Source of the DNA: an uncultured Anaeroplasma sp.
Lineage (GTDB): Bacteria > Bacillota_I > Bacilli_A > Acholeplasmatales > Anaeroplasmataceae
DNA length: 36,304 nucleotides
Assembly: GCA_947592005.1 (NCBI GenBank)
Contig: CANQDJ010000010.1
Span: 1-36,304, forward strand
Direction: 5' to 3'
Positions 27,941 to 36,274 of this stretch are shown piece after piece. Numbering within the stretch: position 1 is the stretch's first letter; the number at the start of each line of letters is the position of its first letter. Under the pieces are notes generated by a model. That model worked only from the letters and a program-made list of their open reading frames with translations, was not told the origin of the DNA and did no database searches. A program made the translations under genes and the position numbers.

Positions 27941-27975
27941 ACTGCACCGTACGTACGGTTCTCGTATACGGCGCT
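27941..27975 (-). ncRNA. Group II intron domain V catalytic hairpin
   Basis: On the minus strand AGC begins an outer stem in which GCGCCGTA pairs with TACGGTGC (one GU pair). An inner TACG/CGTA stem capped by AGAAC follows, with CG unpaired on the 3' side. This is the standard domain V form, so the RNA core looks intact. Confidence 0.8.
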
Positions 27976-27981
27976 CCATAA

Positions 27982-29292
27982 TTATAATTTACATTTACTT
28001 AGGTAATAACTATAAGGGTCGACCAGTCCTGGTCGATTCTTTTTGTTATTCTTTGTTGATAATATTTTAGGACTTAATAGAAAGTTTATTATTGGATAGT
28101 TACACATTCTATATAATCCTTGCCTTGCATTCGATATACCTAGTAATTCTTTATCACTATAGTTTGATTTAGTTATTTGTTTAAGTTTCTTTAGGTTCTT
28201 ATATATCGTTTGTGGTTTCTTCCATTCTTTGATTATAATCACCCTTATTTTGTGTCTTAACCACCCACTAAATTCTCTTAAGAATGTTCTCATATCACTT
28301 ATTCGGTAATAATTTATCCATCCTTTTACTATTTGATTTACTTTAAGAAAGATTTCTCCTAGTTTTGAAGCTACTGCTTTCTTTCTTATCGTTGCTTGCT
28401 TGATTTTTTCTTTTAACCTTTGTTTCCTATTAGCTAGAGGAGCTAATCTTCAAGTACCTTTACAATTCCAGTATGTGAACCCTAAGAATTCGCCTTTACT
28501 TGGTTTAACTATCTTGGTCTTTTCCTCATTTGCTTTAAGAAACAATTTCCTTGTTAACCAACTCTTAACACTCTCTTTGACTCTTTTCGCACTATTCTTA
28601 GTCTTAACAAATATGTTAAAGTCATCGGCGTACCTTACGAATTTAAGCCCTCGGGTTTCTAATTCTTTATCGAGTTTATCTAGATATATGTTAGATAATA
28701 CCGGTGAAAGTGGTCCTCCTTGTGGCACTCCCTCTTCACTTGGACTTACTAACCCTTTTTCCATTATTCCCGCTTTTAAGTATGCCCTTATTAAGTGTAA
28801 TGTTGTTGAGTCATTGACGTGTTCCCTAAGTATTGAGATTAATTTATCATGATTCACGGTATCAAAATATTTCTCTATATCAAAGTCTATTATCCATTTA
28901 TATCCATTATTTATATACTCTAATGCTTTTGCCATTGCTTTATGACAATCTCTATTGGGTCTAAATCCATAGCTACTTTCACTAAAGTATGGTTCGTAGA
29001 TTCCACTTATTACTTGTGCTATTGCTTGTTGTATTACTCTATCTATGACTGTTGGTATGCCTAGTGGCCTTTGTTTGCCATTTGGTTTAGGTATGTAAAC
29101 TCTTCTTACTGGTTGAGGCTTATAAGTCTTATTCAATATTTGTTCCTTGATTCTTTCGTAATTCTTATATATATAGCTTTCTATTTCATCAACTGTCATT
29201 TGGTCAATGCCAGGTGCACCCTTATTACTCTTTACTCGCTTTGTTGCCTCTATTATATTTGTATATTCGAGTATCTCGTCTATTAATCTCAT
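27982..29292 (-). pseudogene. ltrA: Group II intron reverse transcriptase/maturase interrupted by an in-frame TGA
   Basis: One reading frame of 436 codons runs from ATG 29292 (AAAGGAGG upstream) to TAA 27982, broken only by TGA at 28450-28452 (codon 281). The first part has the RT motifs: IPKPNGKQRPLGIP, DFDIEKYFD, QGGPLSP (191-197) and YADD (221-224). The second part is the maturase/X domain (GWINYYRIS, ARQGLYR). There is no HNH endonuclease domain. The stop falls at a place where the sequence GT-stop-RLAPLANRK suggests an original Trp (TGG to TGA). All other Trp codons I checked in the frame are TGG, and TGA is a normal stop in neighbouring genes, so this is a nonsense mutation, not recoding. 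The element is probably immobile unless helped in trans. Confidence 0.85.
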
Positions 29293-29811
29293 TTGTTGCG
29301 CCTCCTTTCTATTCGTAAATTTGTCTAGGATTACTCTATTGGGTAATTCATCATTCTAGTATACGTTCCTAGATGCTAGATTTCCTCGCCTTTCGAGTTG
29401 CCTAGATATTGCTTATAGTGAGTTGCACTATAATTATGTTTGACCCTTCAATACTAGGTGCTGTATCTACTATGGTCAAAGCTGACTCCTTACCATTTAA
29501 ACTTTCGTCCGTTCGTACTGTTGACTTAGGTGGTAAGGTCTCACGGGGTAAGTTATTAATCCCTTTTAATTTCTTCACAACCTCTTGATTTACTCTCTTG
29601 GTTTACGTTTACCTTTTAGACTTCGAATTGTTATGCATTCTTATCTACCATTTAGCCTTATATCAAGTTTCTGTTCGTAGGCTCGAAGAATTTGTTAGCC
29701 ACTTCCTCCACCCCAGTATCGCTACTTTCGGTTTGTGGTTCACTACACTTGGCGGTAAATACCCGTGGTTGGACTTTCACCAACTGGATTAATAGCATGC
29801 CCGTCACACAT

Positions 29812-29852
29812 AAAAAGGGCTGTAAGAAATAAAATTTCTAACAGTCCTTTTT
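29812..29852 (-). terminator. Terminator of the Nudix gene and 5' exon of the intron
   Basis: Two 19-base arms (29812-29830 and 29834-29852) pair with two mismatches around a 3-base loop. The last codons and stop of the Nudix gene form part of the stem. The T-run ends in TTTTTAT, directly joined to the intron 5' end. Confidence 0.85.
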
Positions 29853-30335
29853 CATTCGATTCGCATAATACAATTTATAAAAATCTTCGGCAAGTCCGCC
29901 TTTGGCAATACAAGCCAATGCTTCTTCTATACCATACCACCCGTAAGAATCTATCTCGTAATTCGGTTGAAGTTCCATCGTATCGACAATTACCTTAAAA
30001 TTAAAAATCAACGCATTACTTTTCGGCCAATACGCACTTTTTTGAAATTCAATGGAAATCGGTTCAATTCCAATCTCTTCTTTCATTTCTCTTCTTACTG
30101 CCTCTTCTGCCGATTCTTTATGATTGATATATCCTGCTACCAATATATTCCGTTCCGATCCATATTGCTTAATCAATAAAGTTTTAGTTTGTTCCTTATT
30201 TAAAATAACCATACTTACTGCCGAATAAAAAATAGGAAAACGATACATTTTACATTGCGGACAATAAGGAATCAAGCCTTCATGTTTTAATGGTTGTTTT
30301 ACTAATTTCGTTCCGCATTCCATACAATAATTCAT
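29838..30335 (-). CDS. Zinc-ribbon Nudix hydrolase (NudC-like)
   Basis: 165 residues from ATG 30335 with GGGTGA upstream; a GTG three codons earlier overlaps the preceding stop. An N-terminal zinc ribbon (C4, C7, C25, C28) precedes a Nudix domain with a complete Nudix box at 68-90 (G-x5-E-x7-REMKEEIGI). The pairing of zinc ribbon and Nudix fold is that of NADH pyrophosphatase/decapping enzyme NudC, though the protein is shorter than E. coli NudC (about 257) and lacks its N-terminal domain. It is second in a unit with the alpha/beta hydrolase, 5 bases apart. Confidence 0.85.
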   Translation of the reverse strand: MNYCMECGTKLVKQPLKHEGLIPYCPQCKMYRFPIFYSAVSMVILNKEQTKTLLIKQYGSERNILVAGYINHKESAEEAVRREMKEEIGIEPISIEFQKSAYWPKSNALIFNFKVIVDTMELQPNYEIDSYGWYGIEEALACIAKGGLAEDFYKLYYANRMKKDC

Positions 30336-30340
30336 AATTT

Positions 30341-31216
30341 TCACCCAAAAATTTTCAAAATATCTTCTACTACAATGGAAGAATTCTTTTCATTCAATAT
30401 TTCATGTTTCATATTCTCATATTCTATCACATTTATATCACTATAACCGATTTTACGTAACGCATTCATCGTTTTCTTTAACCCTTTTGTTCCCGCTGTC
30501 GTACGATCGTCCTTACCGGAAATACTCCATATTTTCAATTTAGGATTTTGAACACCATATTTTTTAGGTTTTTTTAAATTTTTAACCATAGTAAAAAGAT
30601 TCAAATATCCGTAATTATCAAACTTAAAACAACATAGAGGATCAGATAAATAATTCTTTATATTCTCTTCATTATAACTTAACCAAGATATATCTTCTTT
30701 AAATGACATACCATTAGAAAAAGCAAATAATAATTTACTTCTTTTTTTCTTCCCGAATATTTTACAATTCAACTTTGCCAATAAAACCGCAAGCCAAGCC
30801 AAAGAATTACAGGCAACCGTTCCGCATAAAATAAGACGTTCTATTTCATTATCATATAACATCAAATAATTTCTAACAATCAATGATCCCATAGAATGTC
30901 CAATCATATATATTGGCTTCCCGATATTTTTAGATTGGAGAACTTGCGTAATTAAATGTTGATCTTCTACCATTTGTTCGGGTGTTCCGATATGTCCTAA
31001 AGGATATTCCTCATTTACACTCTCTCCATGTCCACGATTATCGGATATAATGACACTGAATCCTGCTTGATGTAGAGAATGAATCAAAGGAATATATCTT
31101 TCCTTATGTTCCACCATACCATGAACAATTTGAACGCACGCAACACAATCTTGTTTGTGTTCATATAAATAAGATATTTCCAATCCGTCGGTCGTTGTTA
31201 CTTTTTGTTGTTCCAT
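30341..31216 (-). CDS. Alpha/beta hydrolase, monoacylglycerol lipase-like
   Basis: 291 residues; GGAGG before ATG 31216. The oxyanion region is VHGMVEHKERY. The nucleophile is S108 in GHSMGS, the acid D236 or D237 in SGKDDRT, and H271 in MKHEILNE completes the triad. The DNRGHGES segment is typical of serine aminopeptidase S33/lysophospholipase proteins. There is no signal peptide, so it is cytoplasmic. The substrate is probably a small lipid ester. Confidence 0.88.
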   Translation of the reverse strand: MEQQKVTTTDGLEISYLYEHKQDCVACVQIVHGMVEHKERYIPLIHSLHQAGFSVIISDNRGHGESVNEEYPLGHIGTPEQMVEDQHLITQVLQSKNIGKPIYMIGHSMGSLIVRNYLMLYDNEIERLILCGTVACNSLAWLAVLLAKLNCKIFGKKKRSKLLFAFSNGMSFKEDISWLSYNEENIKNYLSDPLCCFKFDNYGYLNLFTMVKNLKKPKKYGVQNPKLKIWSISGKDDRTTAGTKGLKKTMNALRKIGYSDINVIEYENMKHEILNEKNSSIVVEDILKIFG

Positions 31217-31238
31217 ATCGCACCTCCATATATATTTT

Positions 31239-31244
31239 ATTATA
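31239..31244 (-). promoter_or_regulatory. -10 box of the hydrolase-Nudix unit
   Basis: Consensus TATAAT on the minus strand, about 23 bases before ATG 31216; the -35 region is a poor T-rich match. Confidence 0.5.
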
Positions 31245-31297
31245 CACGATTTTTAAGAAAAAAAACATTTTCAAAACACAATATAAATTTATTTTCA

Positions 31298-31331
31298 TTA
31301 AAAAAATTAAAACGGCTTAACAAAGCCGTTT
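31298..31331 (-). terminator. Terminator of the tRNA-Leu gene
   Basis: On the minus strand AAACGGCT and AGCCGTTT form a stem followed by TAATTTTTTT, just downstream of the tRNA 3' end. Confidence 0.8.
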
Positions 31332-31341
31332 ATCATTTTAA

Positions 31342-31425
31342 TGGTGCCCGAAACAGGAATCGAACCTGCACTCCTCGGGAACTAGATTCTAAGTCTAGCG
31401 CGTCTGCCAGTTCCGCCATTCGGGC
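31342..31425 (-). tRNA. tRNA-Leu (anticodon UAG)
   Basis: 84 bases. The acceptor arms GCCCGAA and TTCGGGC are followed by A73 and an encoded CCA. The anticodon stem CTAGA/TCTAG holds the loop CTTAGAA, giving anticodon TAG. The long variable arm is that of a class II tRNA, and the T-arm GCAGG-TTCGATT-CCTGT is standard. It is a single gene with its own promoter and terminator. Confidence 0.95.
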
Positions 31426-31443
31426 AAATCATATGATATAGGA

Positions 31444-31473
31444 ATTATAACGCTTTTCAATGCCCTATGTCAA
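31444..31473 (-). promoter_or_regulatory. Promoter of tRNA-Leu
   Basis: TTGACA (31468-31473) and TATAAT (31444-31449) with an 18-base spacer; the transcript starts about 12 bases before the mature tRNA. Confidence 0.8.
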
Positions 31474-31583
31474 GAAAAATGAATAAAATTAACGATTTTT
31501 TCAATATGGTTCATTAAAAAAGTAAATTCTCAAACGGTGTACCATAAAAAAAAGAGTAAAACCATATATTTTAAGAAATTTAT

Positions 31584-33137
31584 TTATAATATTTTAGTTG
31601 TCCACTCTTCCGCATTAAAAACATCAGTAACAATATCTTCATAAAATTCTTTTTCATGACATACCAAAACAATCGTTCCTTTAAATGCTTGTAAAGCGGA
31701 TTTTAACGATTCTTTCGCTAAAACATCTAGATGATTCGTAGGTTCGTCCAACACCAAAGTATTACATTCCATCAACATAATTTTACACAATCGTACCTTA
31801 GCCGCTTCTCCACCGGATAAGACAACCATTAAAGACTCTATCTTCTCTTTCGTCAATCCGCAAGATGCCAATGCTGCTCGAACTTCGGCATTTGTCATCA
31901 TAGGATACATATCCCAAACTTCTTCCAATGCCGTCTTTTTGGAATATTCTTCCTCTTGTGCGAAATAGCCGTATTTTATATTATAATCCAACTTACATTC
32001 TCCCGATACAGGAGGAATAATTCCCAACATCGTTTTTAAAAGAGTAGATTTTCCAATACCATTGGCACCCTTAATGGCTATTTTTTGACCACGCTCTATC
32101 GTAAAATTTAATTTTTTAGATAAAGGTTCTTGATACCCTATTACCAAATCTAAAGCAGTAAAAACAAATTTACCAGAAGCATTGGCTTCTTTAAAACGAA
32201 AAGTAGGACGAATTTGTTCTTTAACTTTATCGATGATTTCCATTTTATCCAATATACGTTGTTTGGATTTGGCTAAGTCGGTTGTGGCAACTCTCGCTTT
32301 ATTTTTAGCGATAAATTCTTTTAAATGAGCAATTTCTTTTTGTTGTTTTTCATAAGCCATATTTTGTTGACGTTTTTTTAATTCATACATCTGCATATAC
32401 GAATCATAATTTCCCGTATAGCGAGTTAAAACTCCATCTTCCAAATGATAAATTACATTTACAACTCTATTCAAAAAAGAAATATCATGAGAAACCAATA
32501 AAAAGGCATTATCGTAATTTTGCAAAAAATTCTGAAGCCATATGATTTGTTCTTCATCTAAAAAATTGGTAGGTTCATCTAAAATCAAAATCATAGGGTT
32601 CGCCAATAACAATTTTGTCAATAATACTTTCGAACGCTGTCCGCCACTTAAATTACTAACATCGTGGTCCAAACCTATACTTCCCAAACCCAAACCGTTG
32701 GCAACTTCTTCAATTTTAGAATCTAACGCATAAAAACCGGAACTTTCCAATTCCGATTGAATTTCTCCCGCTTCTTCTAAATATTGCGTCATTTCTTCTT
32801 CACTGCATTCTGCCATTTTTTCATATAATATATTCATTTCTTTTTCCGAATCATACATATATTGAAACGCTTCTCTCAATACTTCCCGAATAGTCTTGCC
32901 TTTGGTTAATGTAGTATATTGATTCAAATATCCGGTAGTAATTCTTTTACACCATTCGATTTTTCCTTGATCGGGTGTTAAATCACCTGTAATCATTTTA
33001 ATAAAAGTGGACTTTCCTTCTCCATTCAATCCAATCAGTCCGATATGTTCTCCTTTTTGCATAACAAAAGACGCATTTTCCAATATGATACGATTTCCAA
33101 AAGAAAATGATACATCACTACATTTTAAGACACTCAT
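31584..33137 (-). CDS. ABC-F family ATPase
   Basis: 517 residues; AAGGAG before ATG 33137. It has two ABC domains in one chain and no membrane segment. Domain 1: Walker A GLNGEGKS (36-43), LSGGQ (163-167), LDEPTN (186-191). A charged helical linker (about 250-310) follows. Domain 2: GANGIGKS (357-364), LSGGE (440-444), LDEPTNHLD (463-471). ABC-F proteins act on ribosomes, in translation-factor roles or as ribosome-protection resistance factors; the sequence does not show which. It is the last gene after the two chromate-transporter genes, 9 bases downstream. Confidence 0.92.
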   Translation of the reverse strand: MSVLKCSDVSFSFGNRIILENASFVMQKGEHIGLIGLNGEGKSTFIKMITGDLTPDQGKIEWCKRITTGYLNQYTTLTKGKTIREVLREAFQYMYDSEKEMNILYEKMAECSEEEMTQYLEEAGEIQSELESSGFYALDSKIEEVANGLGLGSIGLDHDVSNLSGGQRSKVLLTKLLLANPMILILDEPTNFLDEEQIIWLQNFLQNYDNAFLLVSHDISFLNRVVNVIYHLEDGVLTRYTGNYDSYMQMYELKKRQQNMAYEKQQKEIAHLKEFIAKNKARVATTDLAKSKQRILDKMEIIDKVKEQIRPTFRFKEANASGKFVFTALDLVIGYQEPLSKKLNFTIERGQKIAIKGANGIGKSTLLKTMLGIIPPVSGECKLDYNIKYGYFAQEEEYSKKTALEEVWDMYPMMTNAEVRAALASCGLTKEKIESLMVVLSGGEAAKVRLCKIMLMECNTLVLDEPTNHLDVLAKESLKSALQAFKGTIVLVCHEKEFYEDIVTDVFNAEEWTTKIL

Positions 33138-33146
33138 ACAAACTCC

Positions 33147-33791
33147 TTAAAATTGAAATAAAATGCCTATTGCCGCCGCTAAAGCAATATATAAAATAGG
33201 GTGTTTTTTATACTTGAATATTAAAATACCCATAAACAATCCTAAAGCAAGACATTTATAATTAAATAATCCATCAAAAAATACCGGTATTCTTCCCCAA
33301 ATGTCCGTCCAAAAATTTGAAGCCGTTATTCCGTCAAAAGCCTTAGTCGGATTCGGATTTAAAATAGACAAAGATAAAATAGAATACGCTGCATAACAAA
33401 TCAAACCGATAGAAGCCGCCCGTAATCCGTAAAATACCCAGTTCACCACTTTGGCTTTTTTAAATTTCTCTAAAAATTGACAAATCAATAAAATCACAAT
33501 TATAGAAGGCGAAACAAGTCCGATAGTAGCGACTGCCCCACCGATAAATCCCATAAAAGCATTATTCCCGAAATTCGAATACCCCACAACATATCCCACA
33601 TAAGTAGCCATATTGATTCCTATCGCTCCAGGAGTAGATTCGGATATGGCAATCATATTCGTCAGTTCATCAATACTAAACCAGCCTGTTGTTTCACTCA
33701 ATTCTCTTAAAAAAGGTATTGTGGCAAGTCCACCGCCAAAAGCCAATATACCGACTTTAAAAAACTCAAAAAATAATCGAAGGAGTATCAT
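33147..33791 (-). CDS. Chromate transporter family half-subunit (second)
   Basis: 214 residues from ATG 33791 with AGGAGG upstream (the site lies inside the Glu-rich end of the first subunit gene). A single CHR domain: FGGGLATIP (18-26), SESTPGAIGINMATYVGY, and several hydrophobic segments. Short-chain CHR proteins occur as gene pairs whose products work as a heterodimer. Chromate efflux is known for some members; the true substrate here is unknown. Confidence 0.9.
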   Translation of the reverse strand: MILLRLFFEFFKVGILAFGGGLATIPFLRELSETTGWFSIDELTNMIAISESTPGAIGINMATYVGYVVGYSNFGNNAFMGFIGGAVATIGLVSPSIIVILLICQFLEKFKKAKVVNWVFYGLRAASIGLICYAAYSILSLSILNPNPTKAFDGITASNFWTDIWGRIPVFFDGLFNYKCLALGLFMGILIFKYKKHPILYIALAAAIGILFQF

Positions 33792-33792
33792 A

Positions 33793-34377
33793 CTATTCTT
33801 CCTCCTTTTTCTCTGAATCATCGGATTGTTCGACTTTCTTATGTTTATCCCTATACCAACCGACTCCAACACCGATTAATCCGGCAACAATCACATACAC
33901 AAATAAAGGAATTGGCGTGAAAATAGCCAAAAACAAAACGACAATCGCTATACCGAATGTAATTTTATCCACTATACTTTTCTTTTGAAGTTTTAATATA
34001 GCGGAAACCACCAATACAAATATACAAACCCGCATCGCTTTAAAAGCAGATTGAACTTGCGGGATATCCGCAAATTGATTCAATACAGTAGCAATGATAA
34101 AAATGATAAACAAAGCAGGAGAAATAAAACCCAAAGTAGCGAATATTCCTCCTAAGACTCCTTTGATTTTATATCCGATAAACGTAGAAACATTAACCGC
34201 AATCGCTCCGGGAGTACATTGCCCAATCGCATAATAATCAGCAATTTCGTCTTCCGTTGCCCAACCTCTTTTTTCAACCAATTCCTTTTGTAACAATGGT
34301 AACAAAGCATATCCTCCACCGAAATTGATAATTCCCAACTTAAAAAAAAGAGCATATAGTTTTAATAATGTTTTCAT
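33793..34377 (-). CDS. Chromate transporter family half-subunit (first)
   Basis: 194 residues from ATG 34377. The earlier ATG at 34404 lies at the predicted transcription start and has no ribosome site. One CHR domain with FGGGYALLP (19-27) and CTPGAIAVN; the C-terminus is a charged, Glu-rich cytoplasmic tail. It is one base from the second subunit gene. Confidence 0.9.
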   Translation of the reverse strand: MKTLLKLYALFFKLGIINFGGGYALLPLLQKELVEKRGWATEDEIADYYAIGQCTPGAIAVNVSTFIGYKIKGVLGGIFATLGFISPALFIIFIIATVLNQFADIPQVQSAFKAMRVCIFVLVVSAILKLQKKSIVDKITFGIAIVVLFLAIFTPIPLFVYVIVAGLIGVGVGWYRDKHKKVEQSDDSEKKEEE

Positions 34378-34410
34378 ATAACCACTTCTCTTTCGATAAT
34401 TCATAGTATT

Positions 34411-34439
34411 ATCATAATTTTATTAAAACAAAAAGTCAA
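34411..34439 (-). promoter_or_regulatory. Promoter of the CHR-CHR-ABC-F operon
   Basis: TTGACT (34434-34439), 17-base spacer, TATGAT (34411-34416). Confidence 0.65.
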
Positions 34440-34478
34440 TATCGATTATTTAAAAATGCCGTAATATCCGTATAAAAT

Positions 34479-34507
34479 TTGACTATATCTATTTTTTTTG
34501 ATATAAT
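34479..34507 (+). promoter_or_regulatory. Promoter of leuA
   Basis: TTGACT (34479-34484), 17-base spacer, TATAAT (34502-34507) with TGA extension. The leader is only about 30 bases, so no T-box or attenuator precedes leuA. Confidence 0.8.
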
Positions 34508-34542
34508 TTGTATAATCTTTTTTAAATATGGAGGTGTTGAAA

Positions 34543-36207
34543 ATGAAAGGATATGAAAAATATTCTAGAGGCTATTTTATGCCTCCCGTTGAATGTAATG
34601 ATTGGACAAAAAAAGAGTATATTGAGCATGCACCTATTTGGTGTAGCGTCGATTTAAGAGATGGAAATCAATCTTTGATTAAACCTATGTCACTCGATCA
34701 AAAAATAGAGTTTTTTAAATTGCTTGTCCAAATCGGTTTCAAAGAAATCGAAGTTGGATTTCCTGCCGCTTCCGAAACGGAATATGAATTTTTAAGGGCA
34801 TTAATTGATATGGAGTTAATTCCCGATGATGTTACTATACAAGTTTTAACACAAGCCAGACCACATATTATCAAAAAAACATTTAAGGCTTTGGAAGGCT
34901 GTAAAAAAGCGGTAGTTCACCTTTACAATTCTACTTCTTTGGCTCAACGAGAACAAGTTTTTCAAAAATCCAAAGAAGAAATATTACAAATAGCCGTTGA
35001 TGGTGCCAAATTGCTTGTCGATTTGGCCAAAGAAACAAAAGGTACATTCTTATTTGAATATTCTCCGGAAAGTTTTACCGGAACGGAAATGGAATACGCT
35101 TTGGAAGTATGCAATGCGGTCATCGATGTATTTCAACCGACAAAAGAAAATAAATTGATTATCAATCTTCCGGCTACCGTAGAAATGTCTTTACCGCATA
35201 TTTACGCACAACAAATCGAATATATGAATAAAAATTTAAAAAACAGAGAATCCCTTATTCTCTCTCTACACCCACATAACGACAGAGGAACCGGAATAGC
35301 CGATTCCGAACTCGGACTTTTGGCAGGAGCGGAGCGAATTGAAGGTACTTTATTCGGGAATGGCGAACGGACAGGAAATGTGGACATAATAACTTTAGCC
35401 TTAAATATATATACACATGGTGTAGATCCAAAATTGGATTTTTCGGATATACCTTCCATAATCAAATTATATGAAAGCGTAACAGAAATGAAAGTATATG
35501 ATAGACAGCCATATTCCGGAAAATTCGTATTTGCCGCCTTCAGCGGTTCACATCAAGACGCTATATCCAAAGGAATGAAATATCATAAAAAGAATAAATT
35601 AAATACATGGAATATTCCTTATTTACCGATAGATCCGAAAGATTTAAACCGAGAATATTCGGCAGATGTTATACGCATTAATTCTCAATCCGGAAAAGGT
35701 GGTATTTGTTATATTTTGGAAACCAACTTCGGATTGGATATTCCTCAAAAAATGAGAGAAATGGTTGGATATATTGTAAAAGATGTTTCCGATAAAGAAC
35801 ATACCGAATTGACTCCAAGCGATGTTCAAAGTATTTTTATAGAAAATTTTGTCAATCTGAAAACACCGTTGGAATTGAATGAATACCATTTTATTCGGGA
35901 AGGCGATATATTTAAAGTTATGCTGTCAATCTTCTATAACGGAAATCGCATCGATCATCTTGCGGAAGGTAGTGGTCGATTAGACGCTATAAGCAACGCT
36001 TTGAAACAAACTCTACATTTGGATTACACTTTGACAAATTATTCGGAACACTCTTTAGATTCTTCTTCTACCGCTCAAGCGGCAGCTTATGTTTCCATAA
36101 AACTAAAAGAGAAAGAATATTGGGGAACGGGAATTGATGATGATATCATTTGTGCTTCTATCCATGCGTTAATTTCCGCTATTAATAATTCCATCATTCA
36201 TAAGTAA
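34543..36207 (+). CDS. leuA: 2-isopropylmalate synthase, long yeast/actinobacterial type
   Basis: 554 residues from ATG 34543, preceded by GGAGGTG; the ATG at 34528 lies upstream of that site. It condenses acetyl-CoA and 2-oxoisovalerate in the first step of leucine synthesis. The TIM-barrel has WCSVDLRDGNQ with R39/D40, EVGFPAAS and the metal ligands H243 and H245 in LHPHND. The C-terminal LeuA-dimer regulatory domain (about 430-554) has GSGRLDAISNAL, YSEHSL and WGTGIDDDI. The APIWCSVDLRDGNQ start and the length mark the class found in yeasts and actinobacteria, not the roughly 510-residue B. subtilis LeuA. No other leucine gene is adjacent. Confidence 0.93.
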   Translation: MKGYEKYSRGYFMPPVECNDWTKKEYIEHAPIWCSVDLRDGNQSLIKPMSLDQKIEFFKLLVQIGFKEIEVGFPAASETEYEFLRALIDMELIPDDVTIQVLTQARPHIIKKTFKALEGCKKAVVHLYNSTSLAQREQVFQKSKEEILQIAVDGAKLLVDLAKETKGTFLFEYSPESFTGTEMEYALEVCNAVIDVFQPTKENKLIINLPATVEMSLPHIYAQQIEYMNKNLKNRESLILSLHPHNDRGTGIADSELGLLAGAERIEGTLFGNGERTGNVDIITLALNIYTHGVDPKLDFSDIPSIIKLYESVTEMKVYDRQPYSGKFVFAAFSGSHQDAISKGMKYHKKNKLNTWNIPYLPIDPKDLNREYSADVIRINSQSGKGGICYILETNFGLDIPQKMREMVGYIVKDVSDKEHTELTPSDVQSIFIENFVNLKTPLELNEYHFIREGDIFKVMLSIFYNGNRIDHLAEGSGRLDAISNALKQTLHLDYTLTNYSEHSLDSSSTAQAAAYVSIKLKEKEYWGTGIDDDIICASIHALISAINNSIIHK

Positions 36208-36209
36208 AA

Positions 36210-36231
36210 AAATGGACAAAAAAGTCCATTT
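36210..36231 (+). terminator. First hairpin after leuA
   Basis: AAATGGAC and GTCCATTT around a six-A loop; it has no long T-run, so alone it would be weak. Confidence 0.4.
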
Positions 36232-36232
36232 C

Positions 36233-36274
36233 AGACTGTTGACAAACTAAAAATGTTAACAGTCTTTTCTTTTT
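36233..36274 (+). terminator. Rho-independent terminator after leuA
   Basis: Arms of 12 bases (36233-36244 and 36254-36265) with one GU pair, then TTTTCTTTTTA. I see no gene in the last 30 bases of the window. Confidence 0.8.

Larger units (their letters stand above)
27903..29809 (-). mobile_element. Group II intron, class C type, inserted after a terminator
   Basis: About 1.9 kb. The 5' end on the minus strand is GTGTGACGGGC at 29809, followed by a GGTGAAAGTCC segment typical of domain I. The maturase-type reverse transcriptase lies in domain IV. Domain V is the 35-base hairpin at 27941-27975 with the AGC start and a two-base CG bulge. Domain VI is the hairpin at 27911-27938, with the likely branch-point A at 27909 and a CCCTAT 3' end at 27903 (27900 is an alternative end). 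The 5' exon is the terminator stem and T-run of the Nudix gene. Class C introns are known to insert just downstream of such terminators and to encode short reverse transcriptases without an endonuclease domain, as here. The 517 bases between the 5' end and the reverse transcriptase gene are intron RNA, not coding. Confidence 0.85.

Noticed and set aside
27982-28293. Separate 103-residue gene
   Set aside because: It is the in-frame continuation of the maturase after the nonsense codon, not an independent gene.
28450-28452. TGA read as tryptophan in the intron maturase
   Set aside because: Other Trp codons checked in the same frame are TGG, and TGA is the real stop of alaS, spmB and the exonuclease gene, so the genome uses the standard code.
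29598-29792. Small plus-strand protein gene
   Set aside because: It lies in domain I of the group II intron RNA and has no ribosome site or recognisable product.
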